Origin: Kribbella antibiotica
Lineage (GTDB): Bacteria; Actinomycetota; Actinomycetes; Propionibacteriales; Kribbellaceae
DNA: 64,000 nucleotides
NCBI RefSeq assembly: GCF_004349055.1
Contig: NZ_SMKX01000011.1
Span: 32,828 to 96,827, forward strand
Direction of reading: 5' to 3'
Made by a program: the position numbers and the translations under genes. Shown one piece after another: positions 49,257-58,775 of this stretch. The stretch's first letter is position 1, and every line of letters starts with the position of its first letter. Under the pieces are notes generated by a model. That model saw only the letters and a list, made by a program, of their open reading frames with translations. It had not been told where the DNA came from and made no database searches.

Positions 49257-50978
49257 TCAACGGGCTAGGACAACGGCGACCGTATGACCTGACAAGCGAA
49301 CCGCGTCCGCGAGCAGCTCCGGTTCCCCGAAAGCGAGCAGCACGTACGACGCGCCTTCGACCGGCACCTGAACTTGAGAGCTGCTCAGGTTCGCCACGAT
49401 TCGCAGGTTGCCGCGGGTCACGATCAGCCAGCCGGGCCCCTCGCTGATGCTGACCGAGGTGAGCCGATCATCTTTCAGCTCCGGCGTTCGGGCCCGCAGC
49501 GCCAGCAGGTCGCGGTACCAGGTCAGCAGCTCGCGATGCGGCGACTCGTCGACCTCGGACCAGTTCAGGACCGAGCTCCGCCAGGTCGCCGGATCCTGCG
49601 GGTCCGGGATCTCCTCGGCGTCCCAGCCGAACGCGGCGAACTCCTGGCGCCGACCGGTCCGGACGGCCTCGGCCAGCGCCGGCTCGTCGTGATCGGTGAA
49701 GTAGCGCCACGGCGTCGACGCGCCCCACTCCTCGCCCATGAACAGCATCGGCGTGTACGGCGAAGTGAGTACCAGCGCGGCCCCGATCGCATACTGCCCG
49801 GGTGTCAGCGAAGGTCGATCGCCCAGCGCGCGGTTGCCGATCTGATCGTGGTCCGACGTGTACGCGAGGAACTGGCCACCGCGGTGCGTCGCCGGATCGA
49901 CCGGGCGCCCCCAGTCCTTCCCGCGGAACGATGAGTAGGCGCCGTCATGCAGGAACACGTGGGTCAGCACTTTCGCGAACACCCCGGGCTCGGCGAAGTC
50001 CTCGTAGTACCCGGCTCGCTCGCCGGTCAGCATCGTGTGCAGCGCATGGTGGAAGTCGTCGTTCCACTGCGCAGTCATCCCCAGACCGCCCTCGGCGACC
50101 GGCTCCACCATGCGTGGGTCGTTCAGGTCGGACTCGGCGACCAGTCCGAGCGGCCGGCCGAGCTCTGCCGCCAGACTGGCCGTTTCGTTCGACAGCTGCG
50201 CCAGCAGGTGCGTCGGGCTCTCGTCCAGCAACGCATGTACGGCGTCCAGCCGCAGTGCGTCGATGTGGAAGCCCTGGAACCACCTGAGCGCGTTGTCGCA
50301 GATGAACCGGCGTACTTCGTTGCTACTGGTGTCATCCAGGTTGACCGCCGGTCCCCACGGAGTGGTGTGGCGACTGGTGAAGTACGGACCGAAGGAGTCC
50401 AGGTAGTTCCCGCTCGGCCCAAGGTGGTTGTAGACCACGTCCAGACAGACGGCCAGTCCCACCTCATGACAGCGGTTCACAAACGCCTGCAGAGCCTCGG
50501 GACCACCGTACGGCGCATGGACGGCGTACAGGTCGACTCCGTCGTACCCCCAGCCGTGGCGGCCGGGGAACGCGGCGACTGGCATCAGCGAGACGACCTC
50601 GACGCCTAGCAGCACCAGGTAGTCCAGGTGATCTGCAGCGGCGGCCAGTGTGCCCTCTGGGGTGAAGGTGCCGATGTGCAGCTCGTAGAAGACCGCACCG
50701 CGCACGTCACGCCCGGTCCACTCGCTGTCGGTCCAGCCGAAGCGGCTCTCGTCGAAGACCCGGCTGAAGCCGTGGACGCCGTCCGGCTGCCAGGGGCTGC
50801 GTGGGTCCGGCAGGGGATCACTACCGTCGACTATGAACGCGTAGTCCGTGCCATGGTGCGCTTCGACCACGTCACGCGACCACCAGCCGTCAGCACCTTC
50901 GTGCAGCGGCAGGACGCCGTCCCTCAGGGCCAGGTCGACCTTGGTGGCATCCGGCGCCCAGACGGTGAAGGTGTGCAA
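49257..50978 (-). CDS. treZ: malto-oligosyltrehalose trehalohydrolase
   Basis: A 573-residue GH13 enzyme that releases trehalose from maltooligosyl-trehalose. An N-terminal beta domain (HTFTVWAPDATKVDLALRDG) precedes the barrel with FHIDALRLDAVHALLD (nucleophile Asp), LVAESDLNDPR (acid Glu) and YTSDHDQIGNRALGD (transition-state Asp), all matching TreZ. The C-terminal domain is small. The start is a TTG at 50978, with AGGAG eight bases upstream inside the end of treY. No in-frame ATG or GTG gives the full N-terminal domain, so a rare TTG start is likely. Third gene of the treX-treY-treZ operon. Confidence 0.95.
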   Translation of the reverse strand: MHTFTVWAPDATKVDLALRDGVLPLHEGADGWWSRDVVEAHHGTDYAFIVDGSDPLPDPRSPWQPDGVHGFSRVFDESRFGWTDSEWTGRDVRGAVFYELHIGTFTPEGTLAAAADHLDYLVLLGVEVVSLMPVAAFPGRHGWGYDGVDLYAVHAPYGGPEALQAFVNRCHEVGLAVCLDVVYNHLGPSGNYLDSFGPYFTSRHTTPWGPAVNLDDTSSNEVRRFICDNALRWFQGFHIDALRLDAVHALLDESPTHLLAQLSNETASLAAELGRPLGLVAESDLNDPRMVEPVAEGGLGMTAQWNDDFHHALHTMLTGERAGYYEDFAEPGVFAKVLTHVFLHDGAYSSFRGKDWGRPVDPATHRGGQFLAYTSDHDQIGNRALGDRPSLTPGQYAIGAALVLTSPYTPMLFMGEEWGASTPWRYFTDHDEPALAEAVRTGRRQEFAAFGWDAEEIPDPQDPATWRSSVLNWSEVDESPHRELLTWYRDLLALRARTPELKDDRLTSVSISEGPGWLIVTRGNLRIVANLSSSQVQVPVEGASYVLLAFGEPELLADAVRLSGHTVAVVLAR

Positions 50979-50982
50979 GTGG

Positions 50983-53388
50983 TCAGCTCCTCACGAGCAG
51001 TGCCACCGGGAGATCCTCCAGCAGCTCCTGAATCCGAGCCGCTCCACTACCCACGACCCGTCCGGTCAACACGTTCTTCCACTCACCACTCGGCAGTACG
51101 ACGGTGCTGTCGCCCCAACCGCCCAGCCGATACAGCGCAGCCGGCAGGCGGGTAGCGATGGTGATCACCTCATCGCCGCGAGCGAACGCCACCGCGTGCC
51201 CGTTGGACGTGGGCAGCGGGGTGTAACCACCGGCAAACGCCTCCGGGTACTGCCGCCGCAGTCGCAGCGCCCGGGCCGTGACCAGCAGCTTCTCGTCGGA
51301 CAGGTCGTCCGGCCGCGCTCCCTCGTCCAGCCGCCGCAGCCGCTCGATCCGCAGCTCGTAGTCGACTGCACGCCGGTTGTCCGGGTCCACCAGCGACAGG
51401 TCCACCAGCTCGCTGCCCTGGTACACATCCGGTACGCCGGGCATCGTCAGCTGCACGAGCTTCTGGCCGAGCGTTGCGGCTCGCACGAACGCCGCCTGCT
51501 TGCCGACAAACCGTCGTACGGCTTCGAGGACGGCTGAGTCAGCCAGGACTGCACTGACGAAGGAGGCAACGGCCTGCTCGTACTCTTCGTCCACGGCGGT
51601 CCAGGTGGTGTGCCGCTTCGCCTCACGGATCGCCTTCTGCAGATAGGCCTGCATCCGGTCGACCGCGATCGGCCCGTCACCCCAGGTGCCGAACAGGGTC
51701 TGCCAGAACAGGTACTCCGTGCTCCCGTCGAGCAGGGGGCTGCGGTGGTCCTCGGACAGTCGCCGCCACTCGCGCACTGCCTCAGCCCACGCCGCCGGCT
51801 GCTCAGACAGCACACCGAGCCGCGCACGAACGTCCTCGGAACGCTTGGTGTCGTGGGTGGACAGAGTGGTCATCGTCCGCGGCCAACGCCGGTTCAACTG
51901 GCTTGAGAACGCATGGAACTCTTCCGGCGAGACCCCGAAGTGCTCTGGGTCCCCGCCGACCTCGTTGAGCGAGGAGAGCCGGAACCAGCGGTAGAACGCG
52001 GTGTCCTCGATCCCCTTCGCCATGACTGGCCCACAGGTCTGTTGGAACCGCACGATCAGCTCATGCCGCGCATGCTCGTCGATGCGACTCGCAGTGCCAA
52101 CCTCGCGACCCAGCAGCAGGTCCATGACGACATCCAGCGTCTCCTGCCGGTCGTCGTCCAGGTGCTCACGCGCCTTGGTCGCTGCCCGCTCCAGCACTCG
52201 GATGGCAGTAGGCGCCGGCTGCTCCCCCGGTACGACGTACGCCCGGTAGACGTCGAATTGGACCAGCAACTCGGCCACGACCTGGTGGAACGCCCGCCGG
52301 GTGTGGTCACGCAGTCGGACGTCGTCCTGGCAGATGCGAGCCAGCAACTCGACCAGCCGATGCACCTCGGCGTACTGGCCGTGTTTGACGATCTCTCGCT
52401 TCGCCTCGACGACCAGCGGGCTGAAGTCGGCCGGCTCGCCGGTGAGCTCAGAGTGCAGTGCAGCAAGGGGCGCTGCGCCAGAGGGGTCGATAAACAGGCC
52501 ACCGACGCGCAGGAGGGCGTCATAGCCGGTGGTGCCTGCACACGGCCAGTCATGTGGCAGCTCTTCGTCGCCCTCGAGGATCTTCTCGACCACAACCCAC
52601 GCACCGCCGGTCCGCTCGGCCAGCCGCCGCAGGTAGCCGCGCGGATCAGCCAGACCGTCCGGGTGATCGATGCGGAAGCCGTTGAGCATCCCCTCCTGCA
52701 ACAGCTCGAACAGCAAGGCATGCGTGGCTTCGAAGACCTCTTGCGTCTCCACTCGCACCGCTGCCAACGTGTCGACGTCGAAGAAGCGCCGGTAGTTCAA
52801 CTCCTCGTCAGCGACCCGCCAATGCGCCAGCCGGTACCACTGCTCCGTGACCAGCTCCGCGATCGGCAGGTCCGCCGTACCGGGTCTTAGGGGGTACTCG
52901 TGGTCGTAGTAGCGCAGGACATCGCCGTCGACCGCCAGCTCGCCCTCGGCGAGCACCTGACCGATGCGTTGACCGAGAACCGCCATCAGCAACGGCTGGT
53001 TCCCGGAACCCCAGTCGACATCGAACCACTCGGCGTACGGCGATCCTGGCCCGTCCCGCAGCACCGACCACAGCGCCTTGTTGAGGCGTGCCGGGGTGGG
53101 CACCGCGACGTGGTTCGGGACCACGTCGGCGATCGCGCCCATCCGCTGCTCGGCCAGCCGCGCCGAGAGCCGCTCGAACGCCGGGCGCCCGCCCATCTCC
53201 ACCGACAGCCGGCTGTGGTCCACGACGTCGTACCCGTGCGCGGAGCCGGGCGCCGCCTGCAGAATCGGGGACAGGTAAGCGTGCGAGATCCCGAGGCTGC
53301 TCAGGTATCCGACGATCCCCGCCGCATCCTCGAATCCGAACTCAGCGCGCAATTGGAGCCGGTACGTCGCCTGCGGGATCGAGCTCAT
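50983..53388 (-). CDS. treY: malto-oligosyltrehalose synthase
   Basis: An 801-residue GH13 enzyme that turns the reducing-end alpha-1,4 bond of a maltodextrin into alpha,alpha-1,1 trehalose linkage. The start [20 protein letters not shown] is the conserved TreY N-terminus. GFRIDHPDGLADPRGYL carries the nucleophile, WVVVEKILEGDEELP the acid and TTLSTHDTKRSEDVRARLG the third carboxylate. Length fits the family. The ATG at 53388 overlaps the treX stop (ATGA). It acts in the cytoplasm on glycogen-derived dextrins, with TreX before it and TreZ after it. Confidence 0.96.
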   Translation of the reverse strand: MSSIPQATYRLQLRAEFGFEDAAGIVGYLSSLGISHAYLSPILQAAPGSAHGYDVVDHSRLSVEMGGRPAFERLSARLAEQRMGAIADVVPNHVAVPTPARLNKALWSVLRDGPGSPYAEWFDVDWGSGNQPLLMAVLGQRIGQVLAEGELAVDGDVLRYYDHEYPLRPGTADLPIAELVTEQWYRLAHWRVADEELNYRRFFDVDTLAAVRVETQEVFEATHALLFELLQEGMLNGFRIDHPDGLADPRGYLRRLAERTGGAWVVVEKILEGDEELPHDWPCAGTTGYDALLRVGGLFIDPSGAAPLAALHSELTGEPADFSPLVVEAKREIVKHGQYAEVHRLVELLARICQDDVRLRDHTRRAFHQVVAELLVQFDVYRAYVVPGEQPAPTAIRVLERAATKAREHLDDDRQETLDVVMDLLLGREVGTASRIDEHARHELIVRFQQTCGPVMAKGIEDTAFYRWFRLSSLNEVGGDPEHFGVSPEEFHAFSSQLNRRWPRTMTTLSTHDTKRSEDVRARLGVLSEQPAAWAEAVREWRRLSEDHRSPLLDGSTEYLFWQTLFGTWGDGPIAVDRMQAYLQKAIREAKRHTTWTAVDEEYEQAVASFVSAVLADSAVLEAVRRFVGKQAAFVRAATLGQKLVQLTMPGVPDVYQGSELVDLSLVDPDNRRAVDYELRIERLRRLDEGARPDDLSDEKLLVTARALRLRRQYPEAFAGGYTPLPTSNGHAVAFARGDEVITIATRLPAALYRLGGWGDSTVVLPSGEWKNVLTGRVVGSGAARIQELLEDLPVALLVRS

Positions 53389-55502
53389 CCGGCGGTCCGC
53401 CGCGGACGCGTCAGCACGACCATCCCGTGATCCTCGATCCGGATCGTGCTGCCTGCCTCGTGGGCCAGGTCCTCGGTCCGGCCGGTCGGTCTGATGGTGT
53501 CGACCACCACCGACCACGCTTCACCGAACTCGATGCCGGGGAGCAGGAAGTCCTCCGGCTCGTAGTTGCTGTTCAGCAGGATCAGGAACGAGTCGTCGAT
53601 CACCGGCTCGCCGCGCGGGTCCGGCTCGGAGATCGCATCACCGTTGAGGAAGACGGCCACTGCGCGAGCCTCGTCGCTGCTCCAGTCGCTGTCCTGCATC
53701 TCCTTGCCGTCCGGGGTGAACCAGACCAGATCGCCCAGTCCGTCGACACCTTGGTCGCCGTGGAAGAACCGGCGGCGCCGGAAGACCGGGTGCTCGTTGC
53801 GCAGCCGGACCAGGTCGCCGGTGAACTCCAGCAGGTCCTTCTGTTCCTCGTCGAGATCCCAGTTCACCCAGGCCAGTTCGTTGTCCTGGCAGTAGACGTT
53901 GTTGTTGCCCGACTGCGTCCGGCCCAGCTCGTCGCCGTGCGCGAGCATCGGGACGCCCTGCGAGATCAGCAGCGTGGCAAGGAAGTTGCGCTGCTGCTTG
54001 GATCGCAGCTTGTGCACGGCCGGGTCCTCGGTCTCGCCCTCGGCACCACAGTTCCAGGAGCGGTTGTGGCTCTCGCCGTCGTTCCCGCCCTCGCCGTTCG
54101 CGTCGTTGTGTTTCTCGTTGTAGGACACGAGATCCCGCAGGGTGAAGCCGTCGTGCGCGGTGACGAAGTTGATGCTGGCCAGCGGGCGCCGGCTGTCGTC
54201 GCGGTAGAGATCCGAGGAACCGGTGAGCCGCGAGCCGAACTCGGCGAGCGTGTACTTCTCGCCGCGCCAGAAATCACGAACCGTGTCGCGGTACTTACCG
54301 TTCCATTCGGTCCACAGCGGCGGGAAGTTGCCGACCTGGTAGCCACCGTCACCGACATCCCACGGCTCGGCGATCAGCTTGACCTGGCTGACGACCGGGT
54401 CCTGCTGGACCAGATCGAAAAACGCCGACAGCCGATCGACTTCGTGGAACTGGCGAGCCAGTGTCGACGCGAGGTCGAAGCGGAAACCGTCCACGTGCAT
54501 TTCGGTGACCCAGTACCGCAGCGAGTCCATGATCAGCTGCAGCACGTGCGGGTGCCGCATCAGCAGGCTGTTACCGGTACCGGTCGTGTCGTAGTAGTGC
54601 GACTTGTCCGTGTCCACCAGCCGGTAGTAGGCCTCGTTGTCGATGCCCTTGAACGACAGCGTCGGGCCCATCTCGTTGCCCTCGGCGGTGTGGTTGTAGA
54701 CGACGTCGAGGATGACCTCGATATCCGCCTCGTGCAGCGCCTGCACCATCGTCTTGAACTCCGTCACCTGCTGCCCGCGGCTACCCAGCGACGAGTAGGC
54801 GTTGTGCGGCGCGAAGAAGCCGATCGTGTTGTAACCCCAGTAGTTCGTGAGGTTCCGCTCCTGCAGATGCCCGTCCTGCGCGAACTGATGCACCGGCATC
54901 AACTCGATCGCGGTCACCCCGAGCTGCTTCAGGTGCTCGATGATCGCCGGATGCCCGATCCCGGCGTACGTGCCGCGGATCTCCTCCGGGAGCCCCGGGT
55001 GCGTCTTGGTCAGGCCCTTGACGTGCGCCTCGTAGATCACCGTCTCGTGGTACGCGTGACCCGGCGGGCGGTCGTTGCCCCAGTCGAAGAACGGGTTCGT
55101 GACGACCGAGAGCATCGTGTGCTCCCGGTTGTCCATCGTGTTCAGTTCCTCGGGGTTGCCGAACCGGTAGCTGAACAGCGACTCGTCACCGTCGACCTGC
55201 CCGTCGATCGCCTTCGCGTACGGGTCCAGCAGGAGCTTGGACGGGTTGCAACGGTGTCCCTCGGCCGGGTTGAACGGGCCGTGAACCCGGAATCCGTACC
55301 GCTGCCCGGGCTGCACCGCGGGCAGGTACGCGTGGTGGACGAACCCGTCCACCTCGGTCAGCTGCACCAGCTGCTCGGTCCCGTCATCACCGATCAGAGC
55401 CAAGTCAACTCGCTCGGCCACCTCCGAGAACACCGCAAAGTTCGTCCCGGAACCGTCGTACGTGGCTCCGAGGGGATAAGGACGACCAGGCCATTTCTGC
55501 AC
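53385..55502 (-). CDS. treX: glycogen debranching enzyme (isoamylase type)
   Basis: A 705-residue GH13_11 debranching enzyme that supplies linear dextrins for TreY. Landmarks: [20 protein letters not shown] at the start, [33 protein letters not shown] (nucleophile), [19 protein letters not shown] (acid) and [20 protein letters not shown]. The GTG at 55502 is preferred because it gives the usual [12 protein letters not shown] start. A GTG 12 codons upstream is also open; neither has a strong ribosome site. First gene of the trehalose operon. The 125-bp gap upstream is shared with the divergent protease. Confidence 0.95.
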   Translation of the reverse strand: MQKWPGRPYPLGATYDGSGTNFAVFSEVAERVDLALIGDDGTEQLVQLTEVDGFVHHAYLPAVQPGQRYGFRVHGPFNPAEGHRCNPSKLLLDPYAKAIDGQVDGDESLFSYRFGNPEELNTMDNREHTMLSVVTNPFFDWGNDRPPGHAYHETVIYEAHVKGLTKTHPGLPEEIRGTYAGIGHPAIIEHLKQLGVTAIELMPVHQFAQDGHLQERNLTNYWGYNTIGFFAPHNAYSSLGSRGQQVTEFKTMVQALHEADIEVILDVVYNHTAEGNEMGPTLSFKGIDNEAYYRLVDTDKSHYYDTTGTGNSLLMRHPHVLQLIMDSLRYWVTEMHVDGFRFDLASTLARQFHEVDRLSAFFDLVQQDPVVSQVKLIAEPWDVGDGGYQVGNFPPLWTEWNGKYRDTVRDFWRGEKYTLAEFGSRLTGSSDLYRDDSRRPLASINFVTAHDGFTLRDLVSYNEKHNDANGEGGNDGESHNRSWNCGAEGETEDPAVHKLRSKQQRNFLATLLISQGVPMLAHGDELGRTQSGNNNVYCQDNELAWVNWDLDEEQKDLLEFTGDLVRLRNEHPVFRRRRFFHGDQGVDGLGDLVWFTPDGKEMQDSDWSSDEARAVAVFLNGDAISEPDPRGEPVIDDSFLILLNSNYEPEDFLLPGIEFGEAWSVVVDTIRPTGRTEDLAHEAGSTIRIEDHGMVVLTRPRRTAG

Positions 55503-55599
55503 CCGATGACAGTAGCCACTCCCAAACCCTGACCTCACATGCCGGTGCCTATTACCTCCGAGTGTTCACCCGAACGGGATAAGCCCACCTTCCGTGATC

Positions 55600-55616
55600 A
55601 CTGCACTACGTGCAGT
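55600..55616. promoter_or_regulatory. inverted repeat upstream of the secreted protease
   Basis: ACTGCAC-TAC-GTGCAGT, a perfect 7-3-7 inverted repeat ending 11 bases before the protease ATG in the treX/protease divergent gap. It is a good size for a dimeric repressor site overlapping the transcription or translation start. The cognate regulator is unknown. Confidence 0.45.
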
Positions 55617-55627
55617 AAGTTCTGGGG

Positions 55628-56404
55628 ATGATGAAGCGGGCAGTGGCGCTGGGACTGGTGTTGTTGTTGGCGGGAGCCGGGGCGGCTGCAGCCGATTCAG
55701 GCAAACGCATGATCGTCGGCGGGACCCTCGCGAGTGCCACGGAAGCACCCTGGGCGGTCGCGATCACGAACACCGACGCGTCGCGGGCCTCGAAGCGGTG
55801 GTGCAGCGGCGTGCTGGTCGCTCCGAACAAGGTGCTGACGGCTGCGCACTGCGCTGCCCGGGCCACCTCGTCGTACGGCGTGATTCAGGGCCGGGCCGAT
55901 CTCAACGATCGCGAGGTCGGGCAATTCTCCAAGGTGACTGCCTTGTGGGTTCACCCGGCGTACAGCGGCACGACGAACCACAACGACTTTGCCGTGCTCA
56001 CACTGGCGAAACCGATGACCGGCGTACCGGTGATGCCGTTGGAGACGAGCGCCAAAGCTGACCGGAAGGGCGCCGTACCGGTTGTTTATGGGTGGGGTGA
56101 CACTCACGAAACTGGTCCGGAGGACACGCTGCAGAAACTGGCCGTCCCGGACCTCGGCGACAGCACCTGCCTGGGCATCAAGGGCTACCGCGAGAACGGG
56201 TACAGCGCCGCGGCCAACGTCTGCGCGGGCTATCTGGACGGACGAGCCGACGCCTGCCAGGGCGATTCCGGTGGGCCCTTGGTGCTCAACGGGCGGCTGC
56301 TTGCGCTGGTCTCCTGGGGCAATGGCTGCGCGCAGGCTGGCTATGCGGGCGTTTACGCAGAGGTTGCGCCAGCAGCCAAGACCCTCATGGATCAGGTTCG
56401 TTAA
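55628..56404 (+). CDS. secreted trypsin-like serine protease (S1 family)
   Basis: A 258-residue protein. A Sec signal peptide (MMKRAVALGLVLLLAGAGAAAA) and short propeptide end before IVGGTLAS, the classic activation site. The triad is present: His in LTAAHC, Asp in NHNDFAVL and Ser in CQGDSGGPLVL. Asp in DACQGDSGG (six before Ser) gives trypsin-like preference for Arg/Lys. Paired Cys are placed as in S1 proteases. Such enzymes in actinomycetes are extracellular and nutritional or developmental. ATG 55628 and ATG 55631 are both possible, with GGGG directly upstream. The oxidase gene follows 101 bases after the stop. Confidence 0.93.
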   Translation: MMKRAVALGLVLLLAGAGAAAADSGKRMIVGGTLASATEAPWAVAITNTDASRASKRWCSGVLVAPNKVLTAAHCAARATSSYGVIQGRADLNDREVGQFSKVTALWVHPAYSGTTNHNDFAVLTLAKPMTGVPVMPLETSAKADRKGAVPVVYGWGDTHETGPEDTLQKLAVPDLGDSTCLGIKGYRENGYSAAANVCAGYLDGRADACQGDSGGPLVLNGRLLALVSWGNGCAQAGYAGVYAEVAPAAKTLMDQVR

Positions 56405-56480
56405 GGCGAAACAAACCTGTCGATCCCGGTTTCAGGACGTCATCGGCCGGACACGGCGCCACAACAGTTTGTCCTTACTT

Positions 56481-56502
56481 TTCTCCTCGAGAGTGAGGAG
56501 AA
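56481..56502 (+). promoter_or_regulatory. hairpin covering the oxidase ribosome binding site
   Basis: TTCTCCTC (56481-56488) pairs perfectly with GAGGAGAA (56495-56502) around the six-base loop GAGAGT. The right arm is the Shine-Dalgarno sequence itself, four bases before the ATG at 56506. The fold would hide the ribosome site, so translation may be conditional. Confidence 0.5.
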
Positions 56503-56505
56503 GGT

Positions 56506-58107
56506 ATGGCGCAGACCAGACGTCACTTCCTGCAACAGGTCGGTATCACCGGCGGTGCCGGTGTGCTCTACTCCACGATGTCCGCCCTCGGCCTCAATGG
56601 GATAGCCGGGGCGGCCGGCTTGGCCGATACCCCCGCGTACGCCGCCCCGGCGCGGATCGATCTGCATGGCCGCCCCCGCAAGCACGTGGTCATCCTCGGT
56701 GCCGGGATCTCCGGGCTGACCTCCGCCTACGAACTTCTGAAGGCCGGGTACCAGGTCACCCTGCTCGAGGCCCGCAAGCGACCGGGCGGCCGCAACTGGA
56801 CCGTCCGGGGCGGGACCTCGGAGACTGATCTGACCGGCACGACCCAGCGAGCGCGGTTCTCGCCGGGGCAATACATGAACGCGGGTCCGGGCCGGATTCC
56901 GCAGCATCATGTGACGCTCGACTACTGCCGTGAGCTCGGGGTCGCGATCGAGCCGTTCGTGAACCAGAACGCGGATGCTTATCTGTATCGGGAGGGCACG
57001 ACAGCCCTGTCCAACAAGCCGATTCGGCATCGGACAGCCAAGGCTGACATCTACGGTTACGTGTCCGAACTGCTGGCCAAGGCGACTGACCAGGGAGCGC
57101 TCGATTCCTACCTGACGGTCAACGACAAGCAGGCGTTGATCGGGTTCCTGACCAGCTTCGGGTCGATCTCCGACAAGGCTGGTGGATTCAAATACACGGG
57201 CGCCGATGGGCGACGTGGGTACACCGTTGAGCCGGGCGCTGGGACCGAAGCCGGTACGACGGTGGCGCCGTACGGGCTCAGTGAGGTTTTTGCGAGCGGG
57301 GTGGGCAACTACTTCTCGTTCGAGTTCGGTTGGGATCAGGCGATGATGATGTTCCAGCCGGTGGGCGGGATGGACCGGATTCCCTATGCCTTCGAGCGCG
57401 CAATCGGCCGGGAGAAGATCCAGTACGGCGCTGAGGTCCTGGGACTGAAGAACACCTCCGCCGGCGTTCAGGTCACCTACACCACGGGTGGTCGGCCGAA
57501 GGTCCTGTCGGCCGATTTCGCGATCTGTGCACTGCCACCGCATATCGCAGCGAAGATCCCGTCGAACCTACCGGTACCTGTCGTCGACGCGCTCAAATAC
57601 GCGCGGCCGACCAACGCCGGAAAGATCGGGATCGAGTACGGACGGCGTTGGTGGGAAGAGGATCTGCGCATCTACGGCGGGATCACCAACAGCAGTCTGG
57701 ATACCGGCAACACGTGGTATCCGTCGACCGGCTTCCACGGTCAACGCGGCACGGTGATCGGCTACTACAACACCGGCACCAACGCGAACACGTACGGCGC
57801 TCTGCCGCCGGCCGCGCGGCTTCAGCGAGCCGTTGCCCAAGGCACCAAAATGCACGGCGCGGTCTACGGTCGTGACATCGAGGCGTCATTCTCGGTGAAC
57901 TGGGCCGGAACGCGCTACTCGGAAGGCTCCTGGGTCGGCTGGCCGTCCCAGACCGAGGGAACTTATCAGCGGCTGCTCGAACCCACCGGCAACGTCTATT
58001 TCGCCGGTGACCATCTCTCGCACGCGATCGCCTGGCAGCACGGCGCCATGACCTCGGCCCGCGCCACCGTGACCGCACTACACCACCGGGTGGTGACGCA
58101 TTCATGA
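56506..58107 (+). CDS. Tat-exported flavin amine / L-amino-acid oxidase
   Basis: A 533-residue flavoenzyme. The N-terminus TRRHFLQQVGITGGAGVL is a twin-arginine export signal. The FAD dinucleotide-binding fold follows (HVVILGAGISGLTSAYELLK and VTLLEARKRPGGRNWTVRGG). The C-terminal FAD motif is GNVYFAGDHLSHAIAWQHGA. This is the monoamine oxidase/LAAO family: it oxidises an amine or amino acid to an imine, with H2O2. As a Tat substrate it is folded with FAD in the cytoplasm and acts outside. Its stop overlaps the start of a secreted RidA protein (ATGA), which suits imine hydrolysis. The ribosome site lies in a hairpin. Confidence 0.92.
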   Translation: MAQTRRHFLQQVGITGGAGVLYSTMSALGLNGIAGAAGLADTPAYAAPARIDLHGRPRKHVVILGAGISGLTSAYELLKAGYQVTLLEARKRPGGRNWTVRGGTSETDLTGTTQRARFSPGQYMNAGPGRIPQHHVTLDYCRELGVAIEPFVNQNADAYLYREGTTALSNKPIRHRTAKADIYGYVSELLAKATDQGALDSYLTVNDKQALIGFLTSFGSISDKAGGFKYTGADGRRGYTVEPGAGTEAGTTVAPYGLSEVFASGVGNYFSFEFGWDQAMMMFQPVGGMDRIPYAFERAIGREKIQYGAEVLGLKNTSAGVQVTYTTGGRPKVLSADFAICALPPHIAAKIPSNLPVPVVDALKYARPTNAGKIGIEYGRRWWEEDLRIYGGITNSSLDTGNTWYPSTGFHGQRGTVIGYYNTGTNANTYGALPPAARLQRAVAQGTKMHGAVYGRDIEASFSVNWAGTRYSEGSWVGWPSQTEGTYQRLLEPTGNVYFAGDHLSHAIAWQHGAMTSARATVTALHHRVVTHS

Positions 58108-58754
58108 AGCGGACGTTCTTGGCCATTGCTGCCGTCCTCGTCTCGTTCACTGCGGGCGCCGGCACGGCGGCCGGTTGGTGGGACAAACCCCGTCCGCCGC
58201 GGCCCGGCACCGTCGTACCGGCTCTTCCTGCTGGTCAGGCCAACCCGATGATCGCCACCGGCGTCGGGATCGGCGCCAACACCCCGCTCTACAAGACCAG
58301 CGGCATCGGCCCGACGGCGTTGAACACCAGCGCACCCGCCGGATCTGAGGCGTCGTACATCGATACCGTCATCTTCCCCGGCGGCACCTTGCCTGCCGGG
58401 GTCACCATCACCGAAGCCCAAGGCATCAACGCCCTGCGCCGGATCGGCGAAAACCTCCAAGCCGCCGGTCTGTCGTTCGCCGACGTCTACACGATGCGCG
58501 TCTTCCTCCAGAACCCCGGCGGCGCGGCCGCCGCCGACTTCGCCGGCTGGAACCGCGCCTACCGCCAGTACTTCGCCAACACCGACCTGACCACCGGCAA
58601 ATACGTCCCGGTGCCGCTAGGAACCGCCGTACCGGCCAAGCCTTTTGTGGTCAACAAATCCCGCCCGTCCCGCTTCGCCCTGGAGATCGAGAACTTGCCC
58701 GTCGCAGGCTGGCTGGTCGAGGTGGAGGTCGACGCCGCGTACCCGAAGCACTGA
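58104..58754 (+). CDS. secreted RidA/YjgF-family protein
   Basis: A 216-residue protein with a signal peptide (KRTFLAIAAVLVSFTAGAGTAA) and a RidA-fold domain from about residue 60. Landmarks are ITEAQGINALRRIGENLQAAGLSFADVYTMRVFLQNP and the C-terminal LEIENLPVAGWLVEVEVDAAY. The strict catalytic Arg of RidA (in the R-V-E-I/V-x-x-A block) is not seen at the usual spot, so activity is uncertain. RidA proteins speed hydrolysis of reactive enamines and imines. Coupling to an exported oxidase by ATGA implies they share an extracellular product. Alternatively it is a binding or stabilising partner of the oxidase. Confidence 0.87.
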   Translation: MKRTFLAIAAVLVSFTAGAGTAAGWWDKPRPPRPGTVVPALPAGQANPMIATGVGIGANTPLYKTSGIGPTALNTSAPAGSEASYIDTVIFPGGTLPAGVTITEAQGINALRRIGENLQAAGLSFADVYTMRVFLQNPGGAAAADFAGWNRAYRQYFANTDLTTGKYVPVPLGTAVPAKPFVVNKSRPSRFALEIENLPVAGWLVEVEVDAAYPKH

Positions 58755-58775
58755 CGACCCGACCCCCTTTGGCGC

